Shown here in pieces: positions 37,073 through 46,989 of a stretch of DNA of 64,000 nucleotides. The stretch spans positions 1 through 64,000 of the forward strand of contig JAGFBZ010002247.1 in the NCBI GenBank assembly GCA_018398805.1. The letters are read 5' to 3'. Each line of letters starts with the position of its first letter. The stretch's first letter is position 1. A program made the position numbers and the translations under genes. Source of the stretch: Hirundichthys speculiger. Its lineage: Eukaryota > Chordata > Actinopteri > Beloniformes > Exocoetidae. The notes under the pieces were generated by a model, which saw nothing but the letters and a program-made list of their open reading frames with translations, was not told the DNA's origin and did not search any database.

Positions 37073-37192
37073 CCGTGAAACATCCGTCAGTGTGGAGTAG
37101 GTCTTTGTGCTGTGCCTTGTAATGAAAGATACCACACACTGAAAAACTACAAGCAGTGCCATCTTGATCATTGAAGGTCTTTGAAAATAATA
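37073..37192 (+). pseudogene. piggyBac transposase Cys-rich C-terminus
   Basis: In one frame, LCAVPCNERYHTLKNYKQCH and a stop shortly after match the end of the Cys-rich domain by which piggyBac transposases bind their terminal repeats. It follows immediately after the nested hAT. With the N-terminus at 35209 it shows that the central two thirds of the gene were lost before the hAT insertion. Confidence 0.72.
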
Positions 37193-37229
37193 CAATTCCA
37201 TATGGCCCCCAAACAGTGCCTAAAGATTA

Positions 37230-37895
37230 TACAAATTGGATCAGTGAATTTATTTCTATCAAAAATTTTATTTCATACTGAATATATTTCACATTGACTG
37301 TTGAAAGTATTCCCTTATCTCAAACCGCTCAAATTATACCCTTTTGAAATCTTTATAAAAAAATTGACATTTTCCAATATGGCCGCCACCTGTTGATGTC
37401 ACAATATGCAAATTAGTTGACAATTTACCTACAGCCCAAATTTTGCTTCAACAATATTTCTCAATTATAATATGCCCTTATCTCAAACCACTTTCAAACT
37501 GCAGCCTTTTGAAATCTTGAAAACAAAAATGGATGTTTTCTATGCCTGCCACCTGGTGATGTCACAATAATCAAATTAGATGACAAATCTACTTCCATCC
37601 CAAATTTTGGTTCATACTGAAGATATTTCTCATTTACAGTATGCCTTTATCTCAAACCACTTTAAAGTTATAGCCTTTTGAAACCTTGATATCAAAATTG
37701 AACATTTCCCAATATGGCCACCACCTTGTGACATCATAATAGGCAAATTATTTGAATAATTTCACTCCTACCACAAACTTTAAGTTATACTGAACAACTT
37801 TCTCATTGACAGTATACCTCTATCTCAAACTGCTTTCAAGTTTTAGCTTTTTGAAATCTTGATATCAAAATTTAATATTTTTTTGAAAATATGCC
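37230..37895 (+). repeat. Subterminal ~170-bp repeats of piggyBac copy 1
   Basis: Four imperfect units, each with TTATCTCAAACC(A/G)C (near 37314, 37484, 37647 and 37819), TTTTGAAATCTTGA, AATATGGCC and TGTCACAATA-type motifs. Inverted relatives occur in copy 2 (41540-41890). They may be transposase binding sites or simple internal duplications. Confidence 0.8.
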
Positions 37896-38212
37896 TAAAG
37901 GGTTAAAATTGTGCCTTTAAAAAATATATTTGTTGCATATTCAGTTGCAGTGCAGATGTAACAACTTTTGAGTGTATTTATTTTGCTCTGTATGTGAGAA
38001 TTGTTGAACAGAGTTGTAAATGTCTGATTCAGTAAAGTAACAATTCAGGTAATAAATAACCACAATAAGGAATAAACATCTCTGTGTTTAAAGCTAATTG
38101 AGAAGGCATATATGGCTGTATTTTAAAATTAGTCATCATGGTGTTACTCAGAGAGCTGAACAGTTTCTCAGGTGGTACGCAGGATTAAAAGTTGGAGAAC
38201 AACTAATCTAAA

Positions 38213-38639
38213 GAGGTTTTAAACGAAGCGGCTGGAAGTCGTTTGTCCATCGCCGAACAGGTGCAGCTTGAAAACGATATAAGGTTCAGTCGCCACCTAC
38301 AGAAGTTATACGGAGATGGTTCCCGTCTCCCCAAGAAATCCAGACAGGTCTCGGTGTTCAGTCAGTGACGAAACTGGAACCATGATGCATATGTTTGACT
38401 ATTACTGTAAAAGGATTATGGGAGAAAATTATATTCTTTATAAAAAGGCTCTTTAAATATTTCTCTGACCAGGAGCCCATCCTTATGCCCTCTGTGGATA
38501 TTTCCCAGAAAGCATCGGTTAAGGAGTTGTAGTAGCGTTGGAAGTCTATCGGTTTTATCAAATGATCTACATCAATAGTTTATGGTGATGTTTAAAAAAA
38601 ATGAAACTGAACACAGAAGTAATTTTACTTCTAATCCTA
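38213..38639. other. Gene-free stretch
   Basis: No supported feature. A 67-codon minus frame has no recognisable motif. Confidence 0.4.
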
Positions 38640-39620
38640 ACAAAGTTCTAACACTTCCATCTCATTACCCTCCTTTCTCTTTAATCAATACAGACATAAA
38701 ATCATCAGTAAAGCTTTAGCTCACTGGACTGAAGAAGTGACCTCATCTATAATCGATCCAGAGCAGACTGGCATTATTAAAGTAACACACACAGACTATT
38801 TAACTGGATTCATGATTCATCTTTACAACAGGAAGACACTTTAGATGTCAACAACATTACAGAAATGTAACTTTTGGGAATCATTTATTCATTACAACAC
38901 ATGCTCAGCCACTGCGAGGTCGTCCACTGTCCTCCTTCATGAAGCTCAAACACAGAGTAAGATTAGCCAATACGTCAACGGCATTCTCATCTCTTTACAA
39001 AATCCTGAATCTACATGAAGCAGTAAAACTCTGAACTCTTAACCAACTGGAGTCAATCATCCATCCTGTCATTATTCAACAGTAAATGGGACATCAGCCA
39101 ACCCTCCTCCGGGTTGTCAGAGCTGACTGGACCATTAAAAACAACAGCTGATGATCTTTAATAATGGATAAACTTAACTATTGTCTGTTAGAGGCAGAAT
39201 ACCAATAATTAAAATGACAATTCTCCCAAAAATAAACCATTCTCAACCATTTCAACTCAACCTACTTCCTCCTGGTTTAATTCTACTTCACTGGAAAAAT
39301 AAAACAGCGGCGATAAAAGGAGCTACTTAACAAAACCCAGAATCTCAGAGAGGCTTAGAAGCTCCACCTGCTCACCGCTACTTTACAAAAACCCTCCCCA
39401 GGGAGGGTGAAAAAAAACTGTTGTTGCGGCCACAAATCAGCAGCTTGGAGACTGACTAGATGGATTCAATCATGGTGGTGATTGTGTAAATCTCATAAGG
39501 ACAGAGCTGTCTGGCAAGCTAACCTTCTGGTCTCACGTCTGAAATGAAACTGCAGAGAGACGGATTTAAATTACTCTGGAAGGGTTCCCATCTTGTCGTC
39601 CTCAGCTCATTAACAGTAGG
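38640..39620 (+). pseudogene. Highly decayed L1-group ORF2 remnant
   Basis: Scattered RT motifs in L1 order on the plus strand, in shifting frames: SHYPPFSLINTDIK then KIISKALAHW and IIDPEQTGIIK near 38665-38790, then RIPIIKMTILPKINH near 39200 and WKNKTAAIKGA followed by ESQRGLEAPPAHRYF near 39290-39385. These match the family order RPLSLIN, KIISKALA, DPDQTGFIK, GRI.IIKM..LPK, GGLE.PN. The copy has lost its YADD region and much else, and is older than the L1s at 1.8-17.8 kb. Confidence 0.65.
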
Positions 39621-39914
39621 ACCGCCAGCTTTCCTGCTCCCCCTACAAGCTGTTTCTCAAACCGTCAGATTTCATTTCATTGTTTGGGTACAAAGATAAG
39701 ATCTTGAAGTGGAAATGTTTTGGACTTCCACTTCTTCTCCTTCATTGTTTGTCTGCAGGGCTCTGCCTGTGTCCATGTTGGGTGGTGGTGGTGGAGGGGT
39801 AATCACCGCTAACTGTTTAATAATTGATTTGAAGTTTATTATAGATGTGCAATGAAGTAGGAAAAATAATTTTCAAGAAATAAAAAAGACAGAATAAGAA
39901 CATATAACAGACTA

Positions 39915-40309
39915 AACTAGAAAAGCACTCGGATAGCGCAGACCTCCACCAAGCAAAACAGTTCTCCCATATAGCGATTTACAGATTGCGATAAAATCCA
40001 CGTTCTGGACTAGATCCGGATCGGCCTTTGAAATTTGATAGAGTCAAATTTCATGGGTTTTGGGCAATAATTAAAGGAGATATTGAGAAAACAAATTTTC
40101 GGCCCCATTAACCGCAATGTTATCGAAAATTTGAAGGTGATCCAGAATCCAGGATTTCTTCCGGATCACACCCAAAAATGAAATCAGTTCTTCCTTTTTG
40201 CATTTCTGACAACTCCTGTCATCAAAATCCATCTATTACGTTTTGAGTTATCTTGTACACAGACAGACAGATAAACGCCAGCGAAAACATAACCTCCTTG
40301 GTGGAGGTA
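39915..40309 (+). mobile_element. MITE-like repeat family M, full copy
   Basis: Runs from AACTAGAAAAGCACTCGG to CCTTGGTGGAGGTAA. Truncated copies lie in the 27-33.8 kb array and an inverted, internally shortened copy at 50787-51040, which ends GAGTGCTTTTCTAGTT. The family is widespread in animals as I recall it, but I cannot assign a superfamily. Confidence 0.75.
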
Positions 40310-40605
40310 ATTAATAACAAAATATATGAACATAAATGATAAGAGCACGTATGAACATCAGGGTCATCTGAGTCTCATCTACAGTGCTCAGCTGGAGTTG
40401 AAGCTCTCTACCCTGGTAGGACATGTCCCAAAGACGGACCACTGGGATCCCTTCCAGGAGACCCACCTCTCGTTTATAGACCTTTTCGGGCCAGCCCCCC
40501 GGAAGTACCCCGTCCGCCATTGGTGGTTTGTGCTACAGAGCGACACTTTCACCGGCTCGCAGATTAACCAGTGTTTTTCTCTTTCTACAAATAGATATTT
40601 TTATA

Positions 40606-40848
40606 ATGTCGAGTCGGTCGAGTGGGAATACATGTTCCGTCATAAACTGTGCCAACAATGGCGTGAAAATTCAACAATGGAAGAAGAAAGTATGTGAAAT
40701 ACACAAGCCTTTACTGCACGAAGACTGCCTTGTTTGCAGCCATACAGTTTCCACCGATTTCCTGGGCGCACCGACAACCAAGAAGTTAGGAAGACGTGGG
40801 TGAAAAATATTAACAGAAAGGACTTTGTTCCAAATGAATACAGCCGGG
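40606..40848 (+). pseudogene. THAP-domain exon (P-element-like), frameshifted
   Basis: The ATG at 40606 opens MSSRSSGNTCSVINCANNGV (the C-X4-C start of a THAP finger), then QWKKKVCEIHKPLLHEDC. A one-base shift near 40725-40735 leads into YSFHRFPGRTDNQEVRKTWV and NINRKDFVPNEYSR, the FP and W...NRKDF core of the finger. The segment ends at CGG|GTGAGT, a strong splice donor at 40848. THAP fingers of this kind begin P-element/THAP9-type transposases in fish. No transposase body is recognisable downstream. Confidence 0.65.
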
Positions 40849-41219
40849 TGAGTTTTCGTTAACATTCAACAGATGCTCCATGCTGCTGTGTTTGGGTTAC
40901 TTAGGTGGAGCACTCTAGATATGTTTGGGCCACTAGGGGGCGCATGTCCACAATTTTTAAGTCGAAAAGGTGTATATGGCAGTATGTGTTGACCTGACTG
41001 CCTCCATCAGTTTGTGGCCCCCTGGGAGCTTCCGTCTCTGACGGACAAGTGGTCGACTCGCAGTTTCCTTTGTGAGCTGCAGGATGAAATCCTGCCCCGA
41101 GATGGAGGTGGAGGTACACTTCTTGAAAAGGAAGTGGGCATTTATGCCATCCATATCCAAAACGTTGCAGAGCACGGTGACAGTCCATCTCCTAGTAGCA
41201 CCTTTCTAAGTGTATAGAC

Positions 41220-41504
41220 TAGAGATGCGCGGGTGACGTATATTTTAACCCGCAACCGCTTCTTAAAATCTCTATCCGCCCGCTATCCATTTGCAGGAAC
41301 GTTTTCTCACCAATTTTCAAAACCGAACTGACCCGCCATCCTTTTTAATAATATGTAAAATATTTTTTATTATTATTATTATTTGAGTGCTTCAACCGCA
41401 ACCTGCCCGAATTTAATTAAAGTATTATTTTTTGACGAGTCATCCGCCCGATATGCGGATTATCCACTCTGCCCACGGGTGCGCGGTTCAACCGCGCATC
41501 TCTA
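41220..41504. mobile_element. hAT MITE, 285 bp
   Basis: Termini TAGAGATGCGCGG and CCGCGCATCTCTA with the exact 8-bp duplication GTATAGAC (41212-41219 and 41505-41512). No coding capacity. Confidence 0.93.
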
Positions 41505-41529
41505 GTATAGACGAGCCATCTGGTGAAGT

Positions 41530-43305
41530 GCGTCGACAGAGTTTTTTCAAGAAAATATACAATTTTGATATCAATATTTCAAAAGACTATAACTTGAAAG
41601 CAGTTTGAGATAAAGGTATACTGTCAATGAGAAAATTGTTCAGCATGACTCAAAGTCTGTAATGGGAGTGAATTTATTCATTTAATTAGCATATTATGAT
41701 GTCACAAGGTGGCGGTCATATTGGAAAATGTTCAATTTTGATATCAAGGTTTCAAAAGGCTATAACTTTAAAGTGGTTTGAGATAAAGAAAAGACATACT
41801 GTAAATGAGAAATATATTCAGTATAAACCAAAATTTGGAATGGAAGTAGATTAGTAATCTAATTTGATTATTGTGACATCACCTGCCCAAACCTGTCCAG
41901 TAGTCCTCATTTTCAGATTTTTCCTCAAGCCCCATGCACAATGAAAGCTTTCAATTCAGGGACAATCACATCATAAAGTCATGAAATCTGGAGTTTTGTT
42001 TTGTTACCTGAGAATTTGGATATCTTCTCAGTCGTAAGAATTATTATTATTGTGCACTGGTGATGCAATCTATTTGGTTGTTAAACAAGGCTCTGACAAA
42101 CGACGGAGGTGCAAAACGTGAGAACGTTATTCTCCAAGGCTGCATTCAAAAATTCAGAGAGGTCATCACAGAATGCTGGATTGTTCAGAATAACAAAGAC
42201 AGAAAGGCGGGCAGTTCATCTAATACCAAGTGGAGAAAAACACAGTAACCTTGGGATCTGTCTAAACCTAATTTAGCTACTTGATGGAGACAACACCAAA
42301 ACAACCGGTGGCCTCAATTATGGCAGGATTGAAGGCGAAGAGTCATGGCCTTAATTTATGCCACAGCATGACACAGCAGTTTTAGCAAGTTTAGGCCTCA
42401 GAATGAACACAGCATGAATTTTTAACATCACAGGGTTCAATATTTCCCTCTCAAAGAACTGGTGGCCTTTTCTATTTGTTTCATTGGTGATGAGGCTCCA
42501 GAATTTATCATTTGGAAAAGGGATGAAATCAATGGACTCAGAATTTGTCAGAATTTGTCAGGTCGTCTCCACAAAAACCAACAGGCTCATCAAAATTTAG
42601 GCTCCACTTTCCATACTCTTCCTCTTCTCTTCAAGAACTTTCAACTGCCACCATCATCATCACCGTGACTTCTTGTGCGCCATTAGCGATGTGTTTTCTT
42701 CCCGCGGCTTCTCCCGCGTTGCCAGGACAACCGCTGTTGTTTTCATCCCTGCTACATTTTTCCATATTTGTGGTGTTATGAGCCCCCCTGACACCTCGAC
42801 CTGCTTGGCAATCGCAGAATGTTTTCACCCCGACCACACTGAGGTGAAGTGTACAATATACAGTGTGCTGATTGTGGACTATGGCGCGTGGAATCGCCGT
42901 CACTACTAATGTCAGTTTCTGCTTCCCTGGAAAACTGAATGTCTTCCTCCTCTGAATCGGAGTTAGCCAGTATCTGACAAAGTATTTTGTGGACGGTAAA
43001 CCGGCCTCTTGACATCGTGAGTAAATGAAAAAACACTCTTTCGCTCTGTTCTGCTCTCGCTACGTTCAGCATTACTACCACTACTGCACCACGCGTCTCT
43101 GTGCCAGAGGGTGTTTTATAAACTCATTTTACGCTAAAACTTTGATTAGCGCCACCACCAAAAATGGTTCTCAGATTACAGGCACACATGTCCACCATCT
43201 CCTGGTGAAAAGTAGTAACAAGATTCGGCTTCACTTTTATAGATACAGCCCGTTTTATTCAGTAATGTTGCTTGTCACAATATTGCGACTTTGGCGCTTA
43301 AAGGG
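41530..43305 (-). mobile_element. piggyBac transposon copy 2, inverted, one end lost
   Basis: The right edge GGCGCTTAAAGGG plus TTAA (43306-43309) is the complement of the left end of copy 1. The internal sequence next to it (AGGCACACATGTCC, CAGTAATGTTGC) is also shared. The left edge keeps the subterminal repeats (from about 41540) but not the terminal CCCTTTAGGC. The middle (about 41890-42470) has no clear transposase core. Confidence 0.85.
42776..43015 (-). pseudogene. piggyBac transposase N-terminus, copy 2
   Basis: Starts MSRGRFTVHKILCQILANSD, followed by the acidic EEEDIQFSREAETDISSDGD, aligned with copy 1. A frameshift follows. Homology goes on in other frames to about 42480 (WRRPDKF and DKFWSLITNETNRK equivalents), so it reaches slightly further than copy 1 before decaying. 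Confidence 0.75.
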
Positions 43306-43389
43306 TTAATGCATTTGTGACATCAATAACTGTATTGTCAAATTCCTTTATTCATCAATAGCCCTGTGTATTGGACTCCTAATGATCAA

Positions 43390-44100
43390 ATCTACCTTGG
43401 TTAGATTGTAGAACGTGACCGTGTCCTCTTCTGGTCAGTCCCAATGGCCACAATGGTGCATCATGTCAAGGAGCACAACACTTCGGCGTCGTTTGCCCTG
43501 GTAGATGGTGAGAGTCAGGCGTTCATGCTGAAGCACCCATGGGGGCAGCTCTCTCCTGGCCTTATTCATAGTGCCAACCAGCCTGGTGTTCTTCCTCAGC
43601 AGACTTTTAGACAGGGAGTCTCATGACCACTTCCACCTTCATGTGGCGGCCCTGTCTCGTCTCTGCCCAGGTGTGGGAAGCCATTCAATAAATATTTGGT
43701 CACCTCATCTGCAGCCAACCAAACTTTTATACCAAATTTGTCTGCACTCCGTGAAGCGGCACCTTGCTACTGTGGTGAACAGCTGTTCGTCCTCTGTTAT
43801 TTTGGCTCCAGGCTGGTAGCAGGGCTGACAGTTTTCCACAAATCCACCAACACGTCACACATCAGGGCAGGTGGAGAGACTGCTGTCCCTTTTATCAAAG
43901 CACAGATAGAACATTATCTCCCTGAATCGATTCCAGGACATCGTCTCCCCAAAGAAGGGCAGTCCCCAATGTTCAGACCAGAAGCTCTCCATCTCTAGAT
44001 TTTTGTTATATATCCCTCTGACGTAAAACCAGGCGATGATCGCCCTCAACTCTGCAACAGAGACATCCCACTCAGAACTCTGAGATTTACTGGATTTATA
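43390..44100 (-). pseudogene. piggyBac-type DDE transposase fragment, separate family
   Basis: Minus-strand reading starts IIAWFYVRGIYNKNLEMESF and continues WSEHWGLPFF, MSWNRFREIMFYLCFD, DEQLFTTVARCRF, ADEVTKYLLNGFPHLGRDE, LRKNTRLVGTMNKARRELPP and LTLTIYQGKRRRSV, in shifting frames. This is the DDE_Tnp_1_7 core of a piggyBac transposase, precisely the part missing from copies 1 and 2. Several frameshifts and stops break it. Its terminal repeats are not visible, so whether it belongs to copy 2's family is open. Confidence 0.8.
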
Positions 44101-44585
44101 GCAGCTTTTGTTATTTTCATTAATGCCGCCTTTCTGTCTGTGTTTTTATAATAATAATCTCAGATGTTTTTATTTTTCTACCTGTATCAGTGCTTTTAAA
44201 GATTGGGTTTTAAAGAAGATTTAAAGCGGGTTTTAAAGATTTTTTATGAAGCGCTGGCACCTGTCTTATGTGATGTCTTTAATACCTGCATCCAACACAA
44301 GAGCTTTCCAAGGCACTGGTCAAAACTGTTGAGCAAATTTCACTGGTCAGCTCTGTTGGCAAAGTCTATGAAGGCTTTTTGAGGGATGTGCTACTAGAGG
44401 ACACAGGCTCCAAAACTGTGTCATCACGACATGGCTTCATGGCCAGTAGATCAACCATCACTGCCCTGATCCAGACCCTACATCCCTGACATGATGCACT
44501 CAGTGGAAACCCTTACATGGATGCCCATCCAGTCTTGGTTGATTTCTCTCAAGCCTTTGACACAATGAAGCTCTGGCTCATTGAG

Positions 44586-44856
44586 TGGCTGTAGCTCAGT
44601 TGGTAGAGCGGGTAGAGTGGGTTGTCCAGTCACTGAAAAGTTGGCAGTTTAATCCTAGCTCCAACTGTCCACCTGCCAAAGTATACTTGGGCAAGACACT
44701 GAACCCTAACTTGCCCCCAGTGGGTTGGCAGCACCTTGCATGGCAGCAGCCTGTATGAATGTGTGAATGATTGGGTGAATGAGAGGCCATTGTAAACTGT
44801 TTTGAGAGCTCCTCGATGGTGTGGATAAAGCGGTATATAATTGCAGTTCATTTACC
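44586..44856 (+). mobile_element. tRNA-derived SINE
   Basis: The head has a tRNA-like A box (TGTAGCTCAGTTGGTAGAGC) and a degenerate B box (GGCAGTTTAATCCTAG). The body includes CTTGGGCAAGACACTGAACC, GTATGAATGTGTGAATG and the terminal GCGGTATATAATTGCAGTTC, all typical of a fish SINE2. It splits the LINE RT frame, with possible short duplication (CATTGAG/CATTGTGAG). It was transcribed by RNA polymerase III and moved by a LINE. Confidence 0.87.
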
Positions 44857-44894
44857 ATTGTGAGGAGCTTTCTGAGTGATGGAGAACAACGAGG

Positions 44895-44980
44895 GCTGTG
44901 GTTGTTGGGCCGTTAGACTGGAAGCCCCTACGGGGGGGGGGGAAGCTGTCCTTCAGGACCTGAGAGTGCTGGGGTTTTTG
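44895..44980 (+). repeat. Inverted repeat arm, left
   Basis: Contains AAGCTGTCCTTCAGGACCTG and a G-run. It is complementary to 45535-45620 with scattered differences. Confidence 0.75.
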
Positions 44981-45534
44981 TATGTCCTCTCTCTGTGTAA
45001 TACCAGCTGGTGTCCCCCAGGGTGGGCTACTGTCTCCACTGCTTTTTGCAATATGCATGAACAGTCTGGATGAACACCTTCCTGCTTGTGTCGTGCCTGT
45101 GAAGTATGCTGGTCACCTCGCAGTCACTGAGCGTCTGATGGGCTCTGACTGGTCTGACTCAGAAGGCCTTGGACTCTGTGGCTGTATGGGGTTAAGAGTT
45201 CCCGCTAGCAGCAAATGGCACTAAGACGTGGTTCCCCTGCCAACAACATCAGCAGAGTCTCCACTCTCAAACTACTTGAAGCTCAGATTTCTTGATGCCC
45301 ACATCAAATATATGCTCTCCAAAGTACAACTTATGGTATGCTATCTCAGTGTGGCGAAAAGATGTTTTAAAATGAATCCAGATGACCTTCATGCGACCTG
45401 TCCTGGAGTCTACCAGTCCAGCCAGAGGTGGGCTGACAAAAGGGCCATCGGATGAGTCTGAGCGAGTTCAGAGGAAATGCTGCAGGATGGTTGGCTCACT
45501 CAATTGTCTTGTGTTACTGTAAGTGAAAGCTGTG

Positions 45535-45620
45535 ATGAGGCCACCCAGCACTCTCAGGTCCTGAAGGACAGCTTGTCCCCGCTGTCGGGGCGTCCAGTCT
45601 GATGGCCCAGCAACCACATA
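45535..45620 (-). repeat. Inverted repeat arm, right
   Basis: Contains CAGGTCCTGAAGGACAGCTT and GGCCCAGCAACCACAT, the complement of the left arm. It represents an inverted copy of the same LINE segment. Confidence 0.75.
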
Positions 45621-45644
45621 CTCACTGCTGCATCAAAAAGTAGA

Positions 45645-46557
45645 ACTAAAAGACACAATCTCTCTTTTCTTCCACCTTCTCTCAAACTGCAACGTGATTT
45701 ACCCATTTCACATTTTAGTGTTTCTATTTGTGATTTCAGTTATTTATACGCTCAGTGATTTATTTATTTTTATTATGAACCTTGTCTCATAAAATGAACT
45801 GAACCGAACTACCTGCACGCATCTGGTCTACCCCGGGAAGATGGAATAATTCATGCACATTAATGAAACTGTAAAACAACAAAACGGAGTGCAGTGATAT
45901 AACTGTTAAATGATTTACGTGTCTCCTAACTGCTGAATGTGAGCTCTCAGCTAACGTGCTTGCTGCTACTCTGCGTGCCTGCGCACTTTGCACCATGTCA
46001 TGACTCAGTTTTTAAACATTAAAAAAAAAAATCAATAAAATAAAAGTACTAAGTTATTTCATATCGTAGTTATAGTTTTTGAAAGTCTCCCTCTGTGTAA
46101 TTACACGACTTTGTTCCAGGGAAAAGTAAGATTATTCCAATAATGCTTTACTGCCCAGCACTGCTGAAGATGAAGGTGTAACATTCAGGTCATGTTACAC
46201 CTTCTCAACTCAACAAATGTATTTATTTAGTAAACCATTGCTTTAAGTTATCCTGATTTATTATATTTGCTCCCAGTTTGGCATTTATATTAAAAAAGGT
46301 CACATTTGAAGCAACATAATAATTCACCAATCCTGGAATTTTCAGCCACTTTGAGTGAGGTTTAGTTTTATAATAGTAGGGGAAAATCACTGTCACTGAC
46401 TCAGCATTTTGGGTCAGAGACATTTGTTGACATAATTTCTGAGTGTTAGATAATGCTGTATCTTTGTTTTGAGCAACAGGTGAGCAAAGACATCGTTAAA
46501 TTATTCTAGAATAAAGGCTGAAAGCAAGAGAAACAGCTATGCTGCTAGAGACATGAT
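45645..46557. other. Gene-free stretch
   Basis: AT-rich. A 66-codon minus frame at 46223-46423 has no recognised motif. Nothing else is supported. Confidence 0.45.
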
Positions 46558-46989
46558 GTCATGGTTTGCAGTGGCTAAGGAAAGGCCCAAGAGCAGGAGA
46601 TCTCCAAGCAAAACGGTTTATTAAACAAAAACACAAATGTCCAAAAGATCCAAAATGCAAAGTATCAAAAATCTCAAAATACAAAAACATAAATGTAACT
46701 TAATCCATAGAGATTACGAGAGGAAAAACAAGCATGACTGCAAACATGTACTCACGACAATGGACCCACAGAAAACAGGGGAAAATCACAGGACTTAAAT
46801 ACACAGAGGAACAAACGAGAGGCAGGTGCGGGGAATCAGAGGTAACGAGGGGAAGGAAGCAAAGCAGAAAACAATGGAGACAAGACAGACCTTTCAAAGT
46901 AAAACAGGAACCACTAAAGACAGGGAGAGACGCCAACTTGACACAGACATAGACACACAGGGCTGCCATGTCGGACCCAGGCCATGACA
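46558..46989 (-). mobile_element. LTR of a Ty3/gypsy-like retrotransposon
   Basis: Minus-strand sequence begins TGTCATGGCCTGGGTCCGAC and ends CTGCAAACCATGACA. It contains a TATA-like TATTTAAG (about 46795-46802) and a poly(A) signal AATAAA (about 46618-46623). The ends form TGTCATGG/CCATGACA. It is joined on its upstream side to internal sequence with a coding minisatellite, so it is probably the 3' LTR. A diverged relative lies at 61135-63730. The gypsy assignment rests on resemblance to fish LTRs. Confidence 0.75.

Larger units (their letters stand above)
34917..37902 (+). mobile_element. piggyBac transposon copy 1, internally deleted
   Basis: Termini CCCTTTAAGCGCC and GCCTAAAGGG are flanked by TTAA on both sides (34913-34916 and 37903-37906), the hallmark of piggyBac. 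The left side keeps the transposase N-terminus and the right side the Cys-rich tail, but the catalytic DDE core is missing. A hAT element later landed between them. The right side has four subterminal repeats of about 170 bp. A second, inverted copy lies at 41530-43305. Confidence 0.92.
34774..38204. mobile_element. Older hAT-like element hosting a piggyBac
   Basis: Left edge CCAATGGTGCGCAAATTGTG and right edge ending GTTGGAGAACAACT are degenerate versions of the hAT CAGTGGTTCTCAA-type terminus. They are flanked by GATCTAAA (34766-34773) and AATCTAAA (38205-38212), 7 of 8 bases matching. Without the piggyBac it would be about 440 bp, a MITE. The imperfect ends make this a moderate call. Confidence 0.5.
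44250..45540 (+). pseudogene. Non-LTR reverse transcriptase remnant (Jockey/CR1 group?)
   Basis: Plus-strand pieces: LCDVFNTCIQHKSFPRHW and, after deletions, FMASRSTITALIQTLH and LVDFSQAFDTMKL to 44585. After a SINE insertion come GVPQGGLLSPLLFAICMNSL and VPVKYAGHLAVTERLM (the catalytic YADD has become YAGH), then DAHIKYMLSK and YLSVAKRC. Multiple frameshifts are present. The order is that of a non-LTR RT related to CR1/L2-like elements; the clade is uncertain. Confidence 0.75.

Noticed and set aside
44586..44660. tRNA gene
   Set aside because: The A and B boxes belong to the head of a SINE with a typical SINE body and tail, and the sequence cannot fold into a proper cloverleaf with an acceptor stem as far as I can see.
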